From contig NC_080565.1 in NCBI RefSeq assembly GCF_030253575.1, forward strand, positions 6,048,001 to 6,112,000: a stretch of DNA of 64,000 nt, given 5' to 3'. The position numbers and the translations under genes are program-made. Numbering within the stretch: position 1 is the first letter of the stretch; each line of letters opens with the position of its first letter. Source of the DNA: Rhododendron vialii (taxonomy: Eukaryota; Streptophyta; Magnoliopsida; Ericales; Ericaceae). This document shows, in pieces, positions 24,132 through 34,497 of the stretch. The notes under the pieces are model-generated. The model saw only the letters and a program-made list of their open reading frames with translations, ran no database searches and was not told the DNA's origin.

Positions 24132-24483
24132 CGTATACCTTGGTGGTGGAGTGCGTCACGATTAGAATCTAGGGCAAATCAGCAGTTTTTCACGTGGTTC
24201 TTGAGAGGTGGTGGAGGTGATCGCCGGAGGTGGAGCTGCTGACGTGGTGGTCGGAGGTGGTGATGCGGGTCGTCGGTGCAGGTGGTGTAGAGACCTGTCC
24301 CTTCTCTCTCTCTCCCTCGGAACCAGAAGAAGAAGAAGATCGCGCGCTTTTTTTGAATTGTGGGATTTTCGCGTGGTTTTGTTTTTGTTTTCCACTGTTT
24401 GTTTTTTTTTTTTTTTTTTAAGGGGTGGGGCCATCATTCGGTGGCTGGTCACCGAAAAAAACTCGGTGGACGTAGCATTATCC
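23995..24483 (-). repeat. right terminal inverted repeat of Mutator element
   Basis: Inverse of the left TIR. The 24366-24483 segment is near-identical, and the inner segment includes the (GA)n run at 24101-24130 and GGGGTTTGAAGATG. It probably carries the promoter of the minus-strand transposase gene. Confidence 0.85.
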
Positions 24484-24952
24484 ATTCAAGATTGCTATGT
24501 GCATGTCTACGAATAAAACGAAGTTCGTATTTTGCAAAAGACTTATATCAAGAGATACAACATATTCTTGAAAAACTAAAAAGCTGTCTAAAATTTAATT
24601 TGAGAGAAGCTGGTTTAGAAATGTTTTTCGCACCAAATTTTGGACCAATTAGCTTGTTGAGAAATTAAGTATAGATTTTGTACACAAGTTGTCCAGCTCA
24701 TTAGAGCTCCGGTTGATTAGAGCATCTTCAATGGGTAACTAAATTTGGCTCCTAAAATCGATAAAACTAGATGTAATTTCGTCTGTTAAGTATACGCTAA
24801 TATAGGTAGTGTATGGGTGCTAGCTCCAATAATGTGGCTAAAGCATTTGTTTAGGTGTATAAAATTACAGATAGATATATAGATGCATATATACATCAAG
24901 TAAAGTGGTCCTCACTCACTCTCAACTGCTGTTGAGAAGTGCCTCCCACAAA

Positions 24953-25690
24953 TATCAATTGAGGGAACGTTGTAGCGGAAGAACAACCAGATATCATTCT
25001 AAACATATGGGTTCTTGAATTCACAATGTTAGATTATATCGTAATTGATAAGTAAGGAAAAACCTGACAATGTGAGCACTATACGATATACGGACCTGGG
25101 AGATAGCAGCCAGCTTCGCCCACAATTCCCAAGGAGACATAGCCTATGACAAGGTGAGGGGATACCGGCTCCGCCTATAGGACGGAGCTGGCATGAGGTC
25201 CAAGGACCAGCTTTGGCACTTGATTAGAATGTGATAAATAATATTCTTTGGATATTACTTATCCTAACCAAAGATCCCCAGATGGGATAAACTACAACTA
25301 AGGTCCAAGGACCAGCTTTGGCACTTGGTTAGAATGTGATAAATAATATTCTTTGGATATTACTTATCCTAACCAAAGATCCCCAGATGGGATAAACTAC
25401 AACTGAAATCCTACAGGATAAGGAATGCTATAAGATGAGATAAGCGCTAACCATCCCAGATGTACATGGACTCTTAGTTAAGGCAGGACTCCTCCTCACC
25501 CCAAGCAGGTGATCCGGAATACAATCCTACGAGGACTTTACCTCCCAAACAAGATGCCTATAAATATGATGGTAGAACTCCAATAAAAGGTACGCAATCC
25601 TAAACAGAGAACCAAAAAATACTCTGAGGTATATTACTGACTTAGGCATCGGAGGGTGGTTGGCAAGTCACCACCCCGGTGACACAGATA
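24953..25690. other. intergenic with a 105-bp tandem duplication
   Basis: AGGTCCAAGGACCAGCTTTG starts at 25196 and again at 25301; the two 105-bp copies are almost identical and end in GGGATAAACTACAACT. No gene is visible in the rest. Confidence 0.7.
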
Positions 25691-25889
25691 TGATATTATA
25701 TGATGTAATTTTCTTGATCCCATTGATTTCATTTTGATTCTAATTGATTCCGATTGTATTATAATTAGAATGATTTTCTTTCCATAGTTAGGCGCTCTCC
25801 GTTGTATAAATAGAGGTCTCATTATATACTTTTATTATCGAATTCAATTGAATACAATTCATTATTTCATTTCCTTTCGTTCTTTCACA
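25691..25889 (+). mobile_element. copia-type LTR fragment with primer-binding site
   Basis: The segment begins TGATATT and ends CTTTCACA. It contains a TATA box (TATAAATA at 25805) and is followed at once by TGGTATCACAAAGCTACGG, close to the TGGTATCAGAGC primer site complementary to initiator Met tRNA used by Ty1/copia elements. About 300 bp of leader-like sequence follows and then breaks off near 26190 with no gag. It is a truncated element, and no second LTR is seen nearby. Confidence 0.65.
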
Positions 25890-26193
25890 TGGTATCACAA
25901 AGCTACGGTTCTTAACCTAGCTACATCTCCACCGTCATCCTCTTTCAGAACCAAATCAGTCTGTTCTCCAATTCAAGGTTCCCTCACAAATCAACTCCAC
26001 CACTGAATCCCACGTCTTCGTGTTAAACCAAAACCCACTGTTCAGAATTTCCTATCAAACTACCGTCTGCCATATTCACGGAGCAAGCAAACAACTTTTG
26101 CTAATTACCGTAATCACCAACTACTGACTTGATTATCAACAGCATCCAAACTCCCTTTGTCCAAATCCATCTGTCAGCCCTATCATTACACCT

Positions 26194-26690
26194 AGGGCTG
26201 CAAACGAAACGAGCCGCTCGAGAGTAGCTCGCAGCTCGGCTCGGTAGTGGCTCGTTCAAGCTCGGCTTGGAAGTTAAACGAACGAGCTCGAGCCGATTTT
26301 TTCAGCTCGTTTTATAAATGAGCCGAGCTCGAGCTAGGATAAGCTCGGCACGAGTCGGCTCGCAAGCCGAGGTATATATATTTAAGTTTAGAATTTTTAT
26401 TGTTATTTCATAATTTGTTCTTTCCATTTTTACTTTCCAATCAACCAAGGGAGGCTAGAGCACAAGCATACTAATACACCCCCCCCCCCCATAGGAAAAT
26501 GAAAGATATATACCTTCACAATCAAAATATTTTTGGTTGCATTAGGCCTATGCGATGATATATATACATTTTTCGTTAGTCCGTTGAGACTCGTGAACAA
26601 GCTTGAGCTCGAGTCAAGCCAAGGCCCACTCGGCTCGAGCTCATGCTCGTTAAAAACTTAATAAACAAGCTTGAACATTGTAAAGTGACT
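26194..26690. mobile_element. GAGCTCGAGC-rich non-autonomous element
   Basis: Starts CCTAGGGCTGCAAACGA and consists of many short CGAGCTCGAGC, GCTCGGCTCG and AGCTCGTT words, a structure common among non-autonomous plant DNA transposons whose termini read GGGCTGCAAACGA. The opposite terminus is missing or degraded. It includes a C-run at about 26480-26491. Confidence 0.45.
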
Positions 26691-27421
26691 GAGTCGTTCC
26701 GTGTCAAAAATAAATTTATAAAAACTTGGAGTTAACTACTACTCCGTAGAATAGTGGTTAAGACCGAGTGTCGATCCTCAGGGACAGTATGGCTAAGATA
26801 CGCTAAATTCGATTAACTTCTAAATTAATTCAAACAGAAAAAAGTTGGATTGATTTTATTTTGAGAACTGATTAAATATAGAAAAAAATTAAAGTAAGAG
26901 TTTGAAAGTTGATGGGAAAAAGATCTAGGGTTTCGAATCCACCCCGATCTCGTAACAATGATATGCAAATGCTAGGTTTAACATACGAATCATTTAAGAC
27001 TATCGTCAGGGCTTGCAATCTCTTTCGATAATTGTCAAGAAAATATATTGGGTTGTTTAAAGGCATAGACTATCCCATAGCACGGACCGTCTCTCAGTAG
27101 TACGATCTGGCCACCTAACGGTATAATCCGTCTTACGAGCATAATCCATCTCAGAACTCCAACCTCAATCAGTGAAAACCATTGCAAAACTAGGTATTTG
27201 AAATCTAGAATACAAATACTCAATCAATAGAAAGAATTAATAAAAAATTGTTGTAAGGCCCATTATACCAATTTGTAACAGGCCCGGTCCATCTCATTTT
27301 TCCACAACACTTCTAGTCCAGCCCATCCTTTTTTAACTCCTCGGGTCCAACTTCATTTTTTAGTGGGACAAAATTGCCCCTTCTTTAATAAACTTCAAAT
27401 TGTACGTGCATAAACGACGAT

Positions 27422-27425
<4 letters not shown>
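26691..27425. other. degraded LTR-like sequence
   Basis: GACCGAGTGTCGATCCTCAG followed by GGAC near 26764 is a phrase I associate with Ty3-type LTR or leader sequence. No ORF or second LTR is present. I cannot define borders. Confidence 0.3.

Positions 27426-27474
<49 letters not shown>
27426..27474. repeat. (GA)n microsatellite
   Basis: About 24 perfect GA units, typical of a plant 5' UTR or promoter. It is likely upstream of the MuDR-type transposase relic before the retroelement split it. Confidence 0.9.
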
Positions 27475-27694
27475 AGTGTAGATCGATCAGGATTTCTCAC
27501 CAGTTTGTTCAACCTCTTTCATGCAGTCTAGATCAAGACACAGGATCCTTTTCTCCGTTGATCCGAGCTCGAACTGAATCGATCTGAGAAAAGGTTCGTT
27601 TTTTGATGATTTCTTTTTGTTCTAATTTGTTCTAATCGATTACAGAAAATGTTTTGATTGTAATTAAATGTTCAATTGTGACTTTGATGATAAC
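27475..27694 (+). other. probable 5' UTR exon and start of UTR intron of the MuDR relic
   Basis: TCTGAGAAAAG|GTTCGTTTTTTGATG near 27593 looks like a UTR splice donor. On the far side of the retroelement, TATTATTGTAG at 57355 is a matching acceptor 18 bp upstream of the transposase ATG. If so, the outer retrotransposon inserted in this intron. This is inference from splice-site appearance only. Confidence 0.35.
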
Positions 27695-28246
27695 TGTAGA
27701 GACCCGTAAATTTCCTTATTTTAATTTTAATATTTTATAAAGGGATAAGTGATGGTTTAGTGTAGAATTTGTGGTTGCGGGTTAATATGCAAGAGTATGA
27801 AAAATGTGGGTGTTAGTGTAATATAGTGCATGTGTGTATATGTGTGTGTGTGCCAGGAGAGAAAATTCATTTCTCTCCTCCCTCTCCATCTCTCGGTTCT
27901 CTCTCCTCTCCCGGCTCTCTTCATCTCTCTCACTCTCTCACCCAAAAACTCACCTCCAAACTCAAAACCCAAAACTACCAACCTCAACTCCATTTTCTAC
28001 TTGTGTAATCGGGCTCGTATCGCGTTGGATAGAGCTCGGTTCGGTGTGTTTAGCTCGGTTGGGATTCCGGAAGCTAGGGCTTGCTTAATCTCTTTGGTTT
28101 CGGCTTGGATACTCGAGGTAGGGAATTCTACCTCTCTTTATATGTTATTTGAGTGTTATTGTACCATCTTTGAGCTTGTATTGATTGTTATCGAGATCGG
28201 ATCGAAATCTGAAAAATCCTGTCAAAATCGCCGGAAAAACACTCTC

Positions 28247-28606
28247 CCTACCGGTAGGAACTTCTTGCCTACCGGTAGGACAAGTAAAAACTTTTTCCCT
28301 CAACCAGCTCAAACGTACTGCGGCAGCTCAAAAGCTGCTCAACGTATCAAGTTTCTACCGTACTGCAGCAGCTCAAAAGCTGCTCAACGTATCAAGTTTC
28401 TACCGGTAGGTCAAGCTGCTCAACGTATTCATCCACCTACCGGTAGAACTTGTTTGCCTACCAGTAGGCCAAGTACAAAGTCGTTTCGTTCAAAATGTTG
28501 GCCCTTCTGATTGTAGTTTCTACCGGTAGGATTTCTTTACCTACCGGTAGGTCAAGTGTCGAATCCTTCTCTTCAACCGGTAGGATTCAAGTACCTACCG
28601 GTAGGT
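28247..28606. repeat. cluster of paired CCTACCGGTAGG palindromes
   Basis: CCGG centres lie at 28251, 28272, 28403, 28440, 28461 (CCAG variant), 28523, 28544, 28577 and 28598, with a degraded site near 28354. Members of each pair are exactly 21 bp apart: a 12-bp palindrome plus a 9-bp spacer. The spacers differ in sequence. Confidence 0.9.
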
Positions 28607-29061
28607 GGTTGAGCTGCTACAGTGTCTTTCAGCAGCTTCTCATACGTTCTTCCAAACCACTTTTTGGAGCCTTTCATCGACTCTATTGGGTTCGTTTACG
28701 CATCATTTCTAGTGTTTGGAGAATAATACATATTTCATACCTAAAAACGTACCCGATGGACTTGAATGAACTTAATGGGTTAATTATCACAGAAACTAGG
28801 ATCGACGGATTGACGTTAATGGATTACGGATAAAATGTGATATGTTACCGCATAAAATAAACCGAAAACCGCAGTGAGTAGTTGATGCGTGGGTCATGGG
28901 TTTAACTTGAAGTAAAAGGTTAGTAGATTGCTTAAAGGGGAATTAATGACGGTTTACGAACATGTGAAGAACACAATGATATAAAAGATAGCTATTCGAT
29001 GTAACGTGAAGCACGTATTGTAAATGTTGATAACTTTGAAACCTGAAGCTGGGAATAAAAC

Positions 29062-29212
29062 ATGAGAATCAGATGTACGGGGTCTTAAGAACCCGGAATG
29101 AGAATCGGATGTACGGGGTCCCGAGAACCCGGAATGAGAATTGGATGTACGGAGTCATGATCACCCGGAATGTAAATTGGGTATACGGGGTCCTAATGCC
29201 CGGAATGTCTTT
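29062..29212. repeat. LTR minisatellite, ~38-bp units
   Basis: Four imperfect units built on CGGATGTACGGGGTC and ACCCGGAATGAGAAT. The 3' LTR has the same array near 56121-56269. Confidence 0.8.
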
Positions 29213-29927
29213 TGATTGATATCATGATGTGACGATGTGAAAGATTTCTTGTGTGCCCATCAAGGATCCATAAGGAACTTCTGAGATACTAAGCGGTTGG
29301 AACGTAACCATATGGGGTGGATGTGTGAAGATCGAAAGATGAGTAAAAATGAATTCAAAGGACAAAGATAGGTTAATTGACAAGAGTGAAGTGTTCGTTT
29401 ACGTTCTAAATTTCTAATATAGTACTTGTGTCTTATCCATGCTCCTTTGTTATCCGAAAGTCTATGTTTCATCTGCATCTTTCATCTCATTTGCATATAG
29501 AGTTTGCGTAGACTTTTCTACTGGGCTAGTGTAGTTCAAGCCTTATATTATTTTCAGGTGCTAACCCAGAACCATAACTTGCATTGCTTGGCGTGCTTGG
29601 AGCGTGGACATTTTTTTTTGAAAGTTAACCGAAGGAGTTACCTATTCATCTTTGTAAATATAATTTGAAAGATGTATTTGTAACTAAAATTGTAATTCTT
29701 TTGACTCGGAATATTGTAACCACTAATTCTTTTTTTTGAACTTCGCTACTTATGATAATTTGGGGCCGTCGAGCCAATGTTGTAATATTTTGGAACCTTA
29801 TGGACTTGGAAGTTTAATTGAGGGAATGGGAACACAGTGACCTTTTGGGTACCGTACGGATATTTGTGAGTATTTTTATTATGAAAATCATTTATAATTA
29901 TGTTAAAAATTCGAGGACGTGACAACT

Positions 29928-29940
29928 TGGTATCAGAGCG
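29928..29940 (+). promoter_or_regulatory. primer-binding site (Met-tRNA type)
   Basis: TGGTATCAGAGCG, three bases after the 5' LTR, complementary to the 3' end of initiator methionine tRNA. Confidence 0.9.
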
Positions 29941-30203
29941 TCTAGGTTTGAATACTTTGAGACCGTGGGGAGACTTTAGTCTCATGGGTTCAAAATCATA
30001 GCAAAATTTTTTACATGATATGTGTGCTTGCATTAAGGAGTCAGTACATTGGCATCACATTGCATTTACGATAATGTAGATTGTCAAAGCATGGTTGGCT
30101 TGTGTTGGGAAAGTCGGACGTTTAGTCACACGGTGGAGTCGTGGTTGTTATTGTTGATAGTTGTTGTCGTTGATTGTGTTATGTTTTCAATCCTTGTAGC
30201 GCG

Positions 30204-31300
30204 ATGCCTCCGAGACGTGAGAATAACCTTGCTAGGGAGATTATAGCGGCACTCGCAGAGTCGAATCTTCTGAACCCAGCACTTAGGGCTAACACGAATG
30301 ACCGTGCCATGGAAGCAATGAGGGCATTCCATCGTATGAAACCACCAGAGTTTGATGGGGAGAGTAGCGATCCTCTTGTGGCTGACCATTGGCTTGCACA
30401 AGTTCGTAAAATCCTTAACGCTCTTAGGATTATTGAAGATGACCTACGAGTGTGTATTGTGGCCATTCAACTTACTGGCGAGGCGAATGAGTGGTGGGAA
30501 TCGGTTTTATGAGCAAGAACAGACGCTAGGAGAATGGCAAGGGCGGTTAATCGAATAAATGAACCTGATGTAGAGAACCTGACTTGGGCTGAGTTTGAAG
30601 AACTCTTCGAGAATCAATATTTTCCAGAAACGTATCGCGAGCAACTTAGAGAACAATTTGAGAAACTAGAACAAGGTAATATGGCCGTCTCCGAATATGC
30701 TACGAAATTTCAGTCTTTGTCCCGATTTGCGCCGGAATTAGTGGCATCAGAGGAAAGGAAATGTAGGCGTTTTGAGAAGGGATTACACCCATCCATTAAG
30801 TTGGTGGTGGTGAGCCAGCGCATTGGAAGGTTTTCTGAGATTGTCGAATGTGCAAGGAGTGTTGAGAATCCAGTGGGTGCGCAGGGAGAATTGAAAGTGT
30901 GGGAACCTAAGCAACCGACCGCTAGTGCAAGTTTACCTTTGAGAAGTTCTGGGAGCCAAGGGAGGAAGAGACAACGGGAACCACCTCAATCATTTCACGT
31001 TCAGCAGGGTTTTGGACCACTTACTTCATTGGGAAGTCATGGAGTTTCTATCAAACCGCAAATAGTGTGCCATCGGTGTGGTCAGTTAGGTCACTTTCGT
31101 GCTCAGTGTTCACAACAACAGAAGACATGTTTCATTTGCGGTGCACCTGATCATCTTGCGAGAAGATGCCCTCAAAAAGTAGGAGAGCATAGTGGGCCTA
31201 GTTCAGTGAGACCAGGGCAGAGTCTAGTTCGACATCACTCCCAATTCCAGTCTACTTCGGGTCAAGGGTCACGGGTTAAGCGAGGATTGAGTCTTACTAT
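30204..31300 (+). pseudogene. gag of the outer Ty3 element, interrupted
   Basis: The frame starts MPPRRENN at 30204. It includes the retrotransposon gag core (FDGESSDPLVADHWLAQV; then FEELFENQYFPETYREQ) and two CCHC zinc knuckles (CHRCGQLGHFRAQC and CFICGAPDHLARRC). A TGA at about 30510 breaks the frame in the middle of the gag core. It reads on in the same frame to 31300, where the nested element inserted at ACTAT. The capsid and nucleocapsid parts are otherwise well preserved, unlike pol. Confidence 0.85.
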
Positions 31301-33285
31301 TGTGGGCACGCGCCCCCGGGAATTTTATTCGTAAAATTGGGCGCGGCCCTTTTTGTTGGAAGAGCGCGGCGAAACGCCTCGATTCGGAGTCGCCACTCGG
31401 GTTTTAGCGGTAGGAGCACCCAAGGAACCGAACTCGAAAAACGTTTGCCACGTTTGTTTGATTTTGAAAAGGCGTAGACCGGTCCGTCGTCACCTTCGAT
31501 ATCTGAGGTTCGGGAGCCATGTTACGAGAGGGGAAGGGTTTTATGGCACCCCTCTCGCCCAATCCGGAGATCGGTCTCTACTCGGGCGTTTTATAAAACA
31601 TTTGCATTTTTCTCTCATTTGATCATTTTTTAGCCAGTTAGGGCGGGGGAACAGTTAATGGGGGGTTAAAACTTTAACAAGTTGCAATTAGGCGACAAAA
31701 TGTTTATGGATGATTTTGATTGCAATGCTAAACATAGATTGAGAACAAGTACTGAGTAGCTTGAATAAACTGAAGTACGCTGCCCTGAAGGAACGTAAGC
31801 AGGTTCCGTCAGCATGCACTGGCCGAGCCACTGCATGCTGATTGTACATGCGCACGCCACCTCATAACTGGCGTACTCCACTTGTTAAGCTTCACAGTCC
31901 CTATTTGCAATCCTCTGGGCTCTGGAAAGGGACCAGCGCACACCCAGGACAAACCATGCAGTTAAATAAGCAGGATATATACATTTATAGACAGATGAGA
32001 TGGCTTGAAGCCATGAAAATAGACAGGAAACCCCCTAAACAATGTGGGGACAGAAAGGAGGCCAGGATTGAACTAAGATGCAAAGGGCCAGCCACTGGAT
32101 CCTAGCTTTAACTGCCGTACGCCAGTCATGGACTGTCGTACGCACGTTGGACCCTAATCCAGTGCTTGGCTTTTGCATCATCTGGGCTCTGGAGCATGAC
32201 CAGAAGGATCCCAGGGGCCTTTTGAGCAGATAAGAAGCGAGTATTAACTACTACATCTAAACAGTTCTAAATATACAGAAAGCGGTAAACTGGTTATTTA
32301 GCATGCAAGGGTGACTGACAGAAAGATAAAATAAGAGGAATGACGATCCATGATCCCCACGCCAGTAGTGCTCGTTCTACCATGACTGGCGTACGGCATA
32401 TGGTTACTGGCGTGCGCCATGTATCACCTCATACGTTTGTCGTATTTTGCCAGTTTGAGGCCAGGACTAGTATTACTTACTAGCCTGGGCCTCACTGGTT
32501 CCCCTCAGGGGCCAAAAACAGAAAGGGACACAAAGGTGGTATACCTTTTTGTTTGAGGATTGAAGGTGGTATTGAACTTTAAAGCTTGGAGATGGAAGCT
32601 TAGATGGTGGCTGGATGTCAGCAGGGTGTGTGGAAGTGGGCTGTTTTCTTTTCTCTTTCAATGGAAGAAAAAGGGATAGAGAGCAAGAAAGGAGGAAGGA
32701 GAGAGCTTCTACTTCTTAATGAGGCCAACCCCTTGCAAATGAATGCAAGGGGGGTATTTATAGGGGGGGAAGACTGAGATCAGTTAGGTGCTAAGGCCTG
32801 TTTGGCTGGCTAAGGCAAGGTTGGAGCCTCCCATGCATTAAATGCATGGGACTTGCCTTGATGGGGGGTGTAGGAGAGAGAGGGAACGTCTCTGCCGAAA
32901 GTAATCATCAGGGACGCTGTAGCCGACGTCAGGGTGGCACAAAAGTCCCGCCCAAGTTGCTGAATAAAGTTGATTTGACTGGGTTTGACTGGCGTGCGCC
33001 ACTTGTAAATGGCGTGCGCCAGTAAAAGCTAAGCCACTGGTCGATGACTGACACGTGGCAGATAACTGGCGTACGCCTCCAGGACACTGGCGTATGCCAA
33101 TTGGGTTTTGCTGGGGCTGTTTGGCTCTGGTTTGAAGGGTTTTGAAAGGTGTTTGAGAGAGGTTCGGGACGCTCAAAGCTCGACCACACCTTTGTCCTTA
33201 AACTGTTTTCGACTAAAATCATCATTGGGGAAATATAAGATCGACAAATAACGTTATCTGGACAGTCCAGAATGGGGTGTCTACA
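31301..33285 (-). repeat. 3' LTR of nested Tat element
   Basis: 1,985 bp, TGTGGGCACG...GGTGTCTACA on the plus strand. It contains five pairs of GGCGTACGCC-like palindromes starting at 31849/31870, 32114/32135, 32388/32409, 32991/33011 and 33068/33089. It also has a minus-strand TATA box at 32756-32762. Confidence 0.95.
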
Positions 33286-33298
33286 GAAGCCCCCCTTT
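33286..33298 (-). promoter_or_regulatory. polypurine tract of nested element
   Basis: Reads AAAGGGGGGCTTC on the minus strand directly before the 3' LTR. Confidence 0.8.
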
Positions 33299-33535
33299 GA
33301 CGGCACTTGACGCACCATTGACTGAAGACAAGTAACGTCAAAGGTTTTCTAGACACCCTCTTCAAGGCTATCCAGAATGCAAGAAATTTGAAGAACCTGT
33401 TTGATTCGACGCTGGGGCGGATAGACCGCCGCTTTGCTGTTTTTGATAGACAGATCACAGAAATGTGGACTCTCCTGGGGAATGATCCCCCCTTTTTTAG
33501 AAGCACCGATTCTGTTGGGGACAGCAGATTGTGGG

Positions 33536-34160
33536 ACGGATAGATCGTCGTTGATTTGAAATTGGACGAGAAGATCGTCGTTGATTTGAAATTGGACGGA
33601 TAGATCGTCGTTGATTTGAGATTAGACGAGTGGATCGTCGTTGATTTGAAATTGGACGGATAGATCGTCGTTGATTTGAAATCGGACGGATAGACCGTCG
33701 TTGATTTGAAATTGGACGGATAGATCGTCATTGATTTGAAGTTGGACGGATAGATCGTCGTTGATTTGAGATTAGACGAGTGGATCGTCGTTGATTTGAG
33801 ATTGGACGAGTGGATCGTCGTTGATTTGAAACTGGACGGATAGATCGTCGTTGATTTGAGATAGATCGTCGTTGATTTGAGATTGGACGAGTGGATCGTC
33901 GTTGATTTGAAACTGGACGAGTGGATCGTCGTTGATTTGAAACTGGACGGATAGATCGTCGTTGATTTGAGATTGGACGAGGGGATCGTCGTTGATTTGA
34001 AATCGGACGGATAGATCGTCGTTGATTTGAGATTGGACGAGGGGATCGTCGTTGATTTGAAATCGGACGGATAGATCGTCGTTGATTTGAGATTGGACGA
34101 GTGGATCGTCGTTGATTTGAGATTGGACGAGTGGATCGTCGTTGATTTGAAATTGGACGG
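33536..34160. repeat. 30-bp minisatellite (about 20 units)
   Basis: Units of the form GATCGTCGTTGATTTGAxAT followed by TGGACGxxTA, with two alternating variants (GGATAGATCG and GAGTGGATCG). One truncated 20-bp unit lies near 33860. The long minus-strand frames here (SNLKSTTI-type repeats) are a by-product. Tandem repeats between pol and the 3' LTR are a known property of Tat/Ogre elements. Confidence 0.92.
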
Positions 34161-34268
34161 ACTCTTGCTTGGGGATGGGCCCAAAACTTCTCAGAATAAG
34201 TTGGGCTTTCACTTGAGGACGAATTTTCAGTATTGGATATGGATTGGGCCTGAGGCCCAAAAATTACT

Positions 34269-34298
34269 GGCGTACGGTACACTTAATTGGCGTACGCC
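34269..34298. promoter_or_regulatory. palindrome pair upstream of the PMD gene
   Basis: GGCGTACGGT and GGCGTACGCC start 20 bp apart, about 65-95 bp upstream of a TATA box (TATAAA at 34362). They are the same motif family as in the LTR. Confidence 0.6.
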
Positions 34299-34361
34299 AT
34301 CTATCACAGAGATCCGAGCCCAGACCCGAGTCCAGACCCGGCCCAAACGTCCCATACGTCG

Positions 34362-34367
34362 TATAAA
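34362..34367 (+). promoter_or_regulatory. candidate TATA box of the PMD gene
   Basis: TATAAA in GTCGTATAAACTT, 131 bp before the ATG at 34498. Confidence 0.5.
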
Positions 34368-34497
34368 CTTCTGAGGCGGTGCAGAAACCGCTCTTCTCTG
34401 GTTTTGAACTCTGGAAACTGTCAAGCCTTCTCAAAATCCTTCAATCTCTTCCTCACTCTCCCATTTTTCGCAAAAATCCACACCTCTTCACCCATCT

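Larger units (their letters stand above)
17594..24483 (-). mobile_element. autonomous-looking Mutator-like element, FAR1 clade (6,890 bp)
   Basis: Bounded by a perfect 9-bp target duplication ATTCAAGAT (17585-17593 and 24484-24492), the size made by Mutator transposases. Terminal inverted repeats start GGATAATGCTAC and match almost perfectly for about 118 bp (17594-17712 and 24366-24483). Weaker inverted similarity continues to about 18095 and 23995, including GA/CT microsatellites and the CGCACTCCACC motif. Inside, on the minus strand, is an open FAR1/MULE transposase gene. The intact site is preserved in copy A of the duplication, so insertion followed duplication. Confidence 0.93.
12979..24952. 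repeat. segmental duplication copy B (interrupted by Mutator element)
   Basis: Collinear with 2677-10489. After removing 17594-24483 plus one target copy, the flanks join to give the same order as copy A: NLR 3' flank, NLR, promoter, AT-rich spacer and a TA-containing segment ending at TCCCACAAA. Confidence 0.85.
27695..29924 (+). repeat. 5' LTR of outer Ty3 element
   Basis: 2,230 bp, TG...CA. It holds paired CCTACCGGTAGG palindromes (28247-28606) and a four-unit minisatellite (about 29062-29212). It differs from the 3' LTR by scattered substitutions and a rearrangement near 28340-28410, where one palindrome pair is degraded and a segment duplicated. Open frames inside it are not genes. Confidence 0.92.

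Noticed and set aside
27830-28510. 226-aa frame in the outer LTR (also 54903-55568)
   Set aside because: It lies wholly inside the LTR and diverges with indels between the two LTRs; the palindromes and CT-rich tract keep it open by chance.
31353-31622. 89-aa frame repeated at 50318
   Set aside because: It is in both LTRs of the Tat element on the strand opposite its transcription; an LTR sequence, not a gene.
33536-34160. CRISPR-like regular repeats
   Set aside because: Units are contiguous without unique spacers, in a plant retrotransposon; this is a minisatellite.
33222-34184. Long minus-strand frames with SNLKSTTI / RPISNQRRS / QINDDPLV repeats
   Set aside because: All three frames are open because the 30-bp minisatellite unit lacks stops and its length is a multiple of three; no independent coding evidence.
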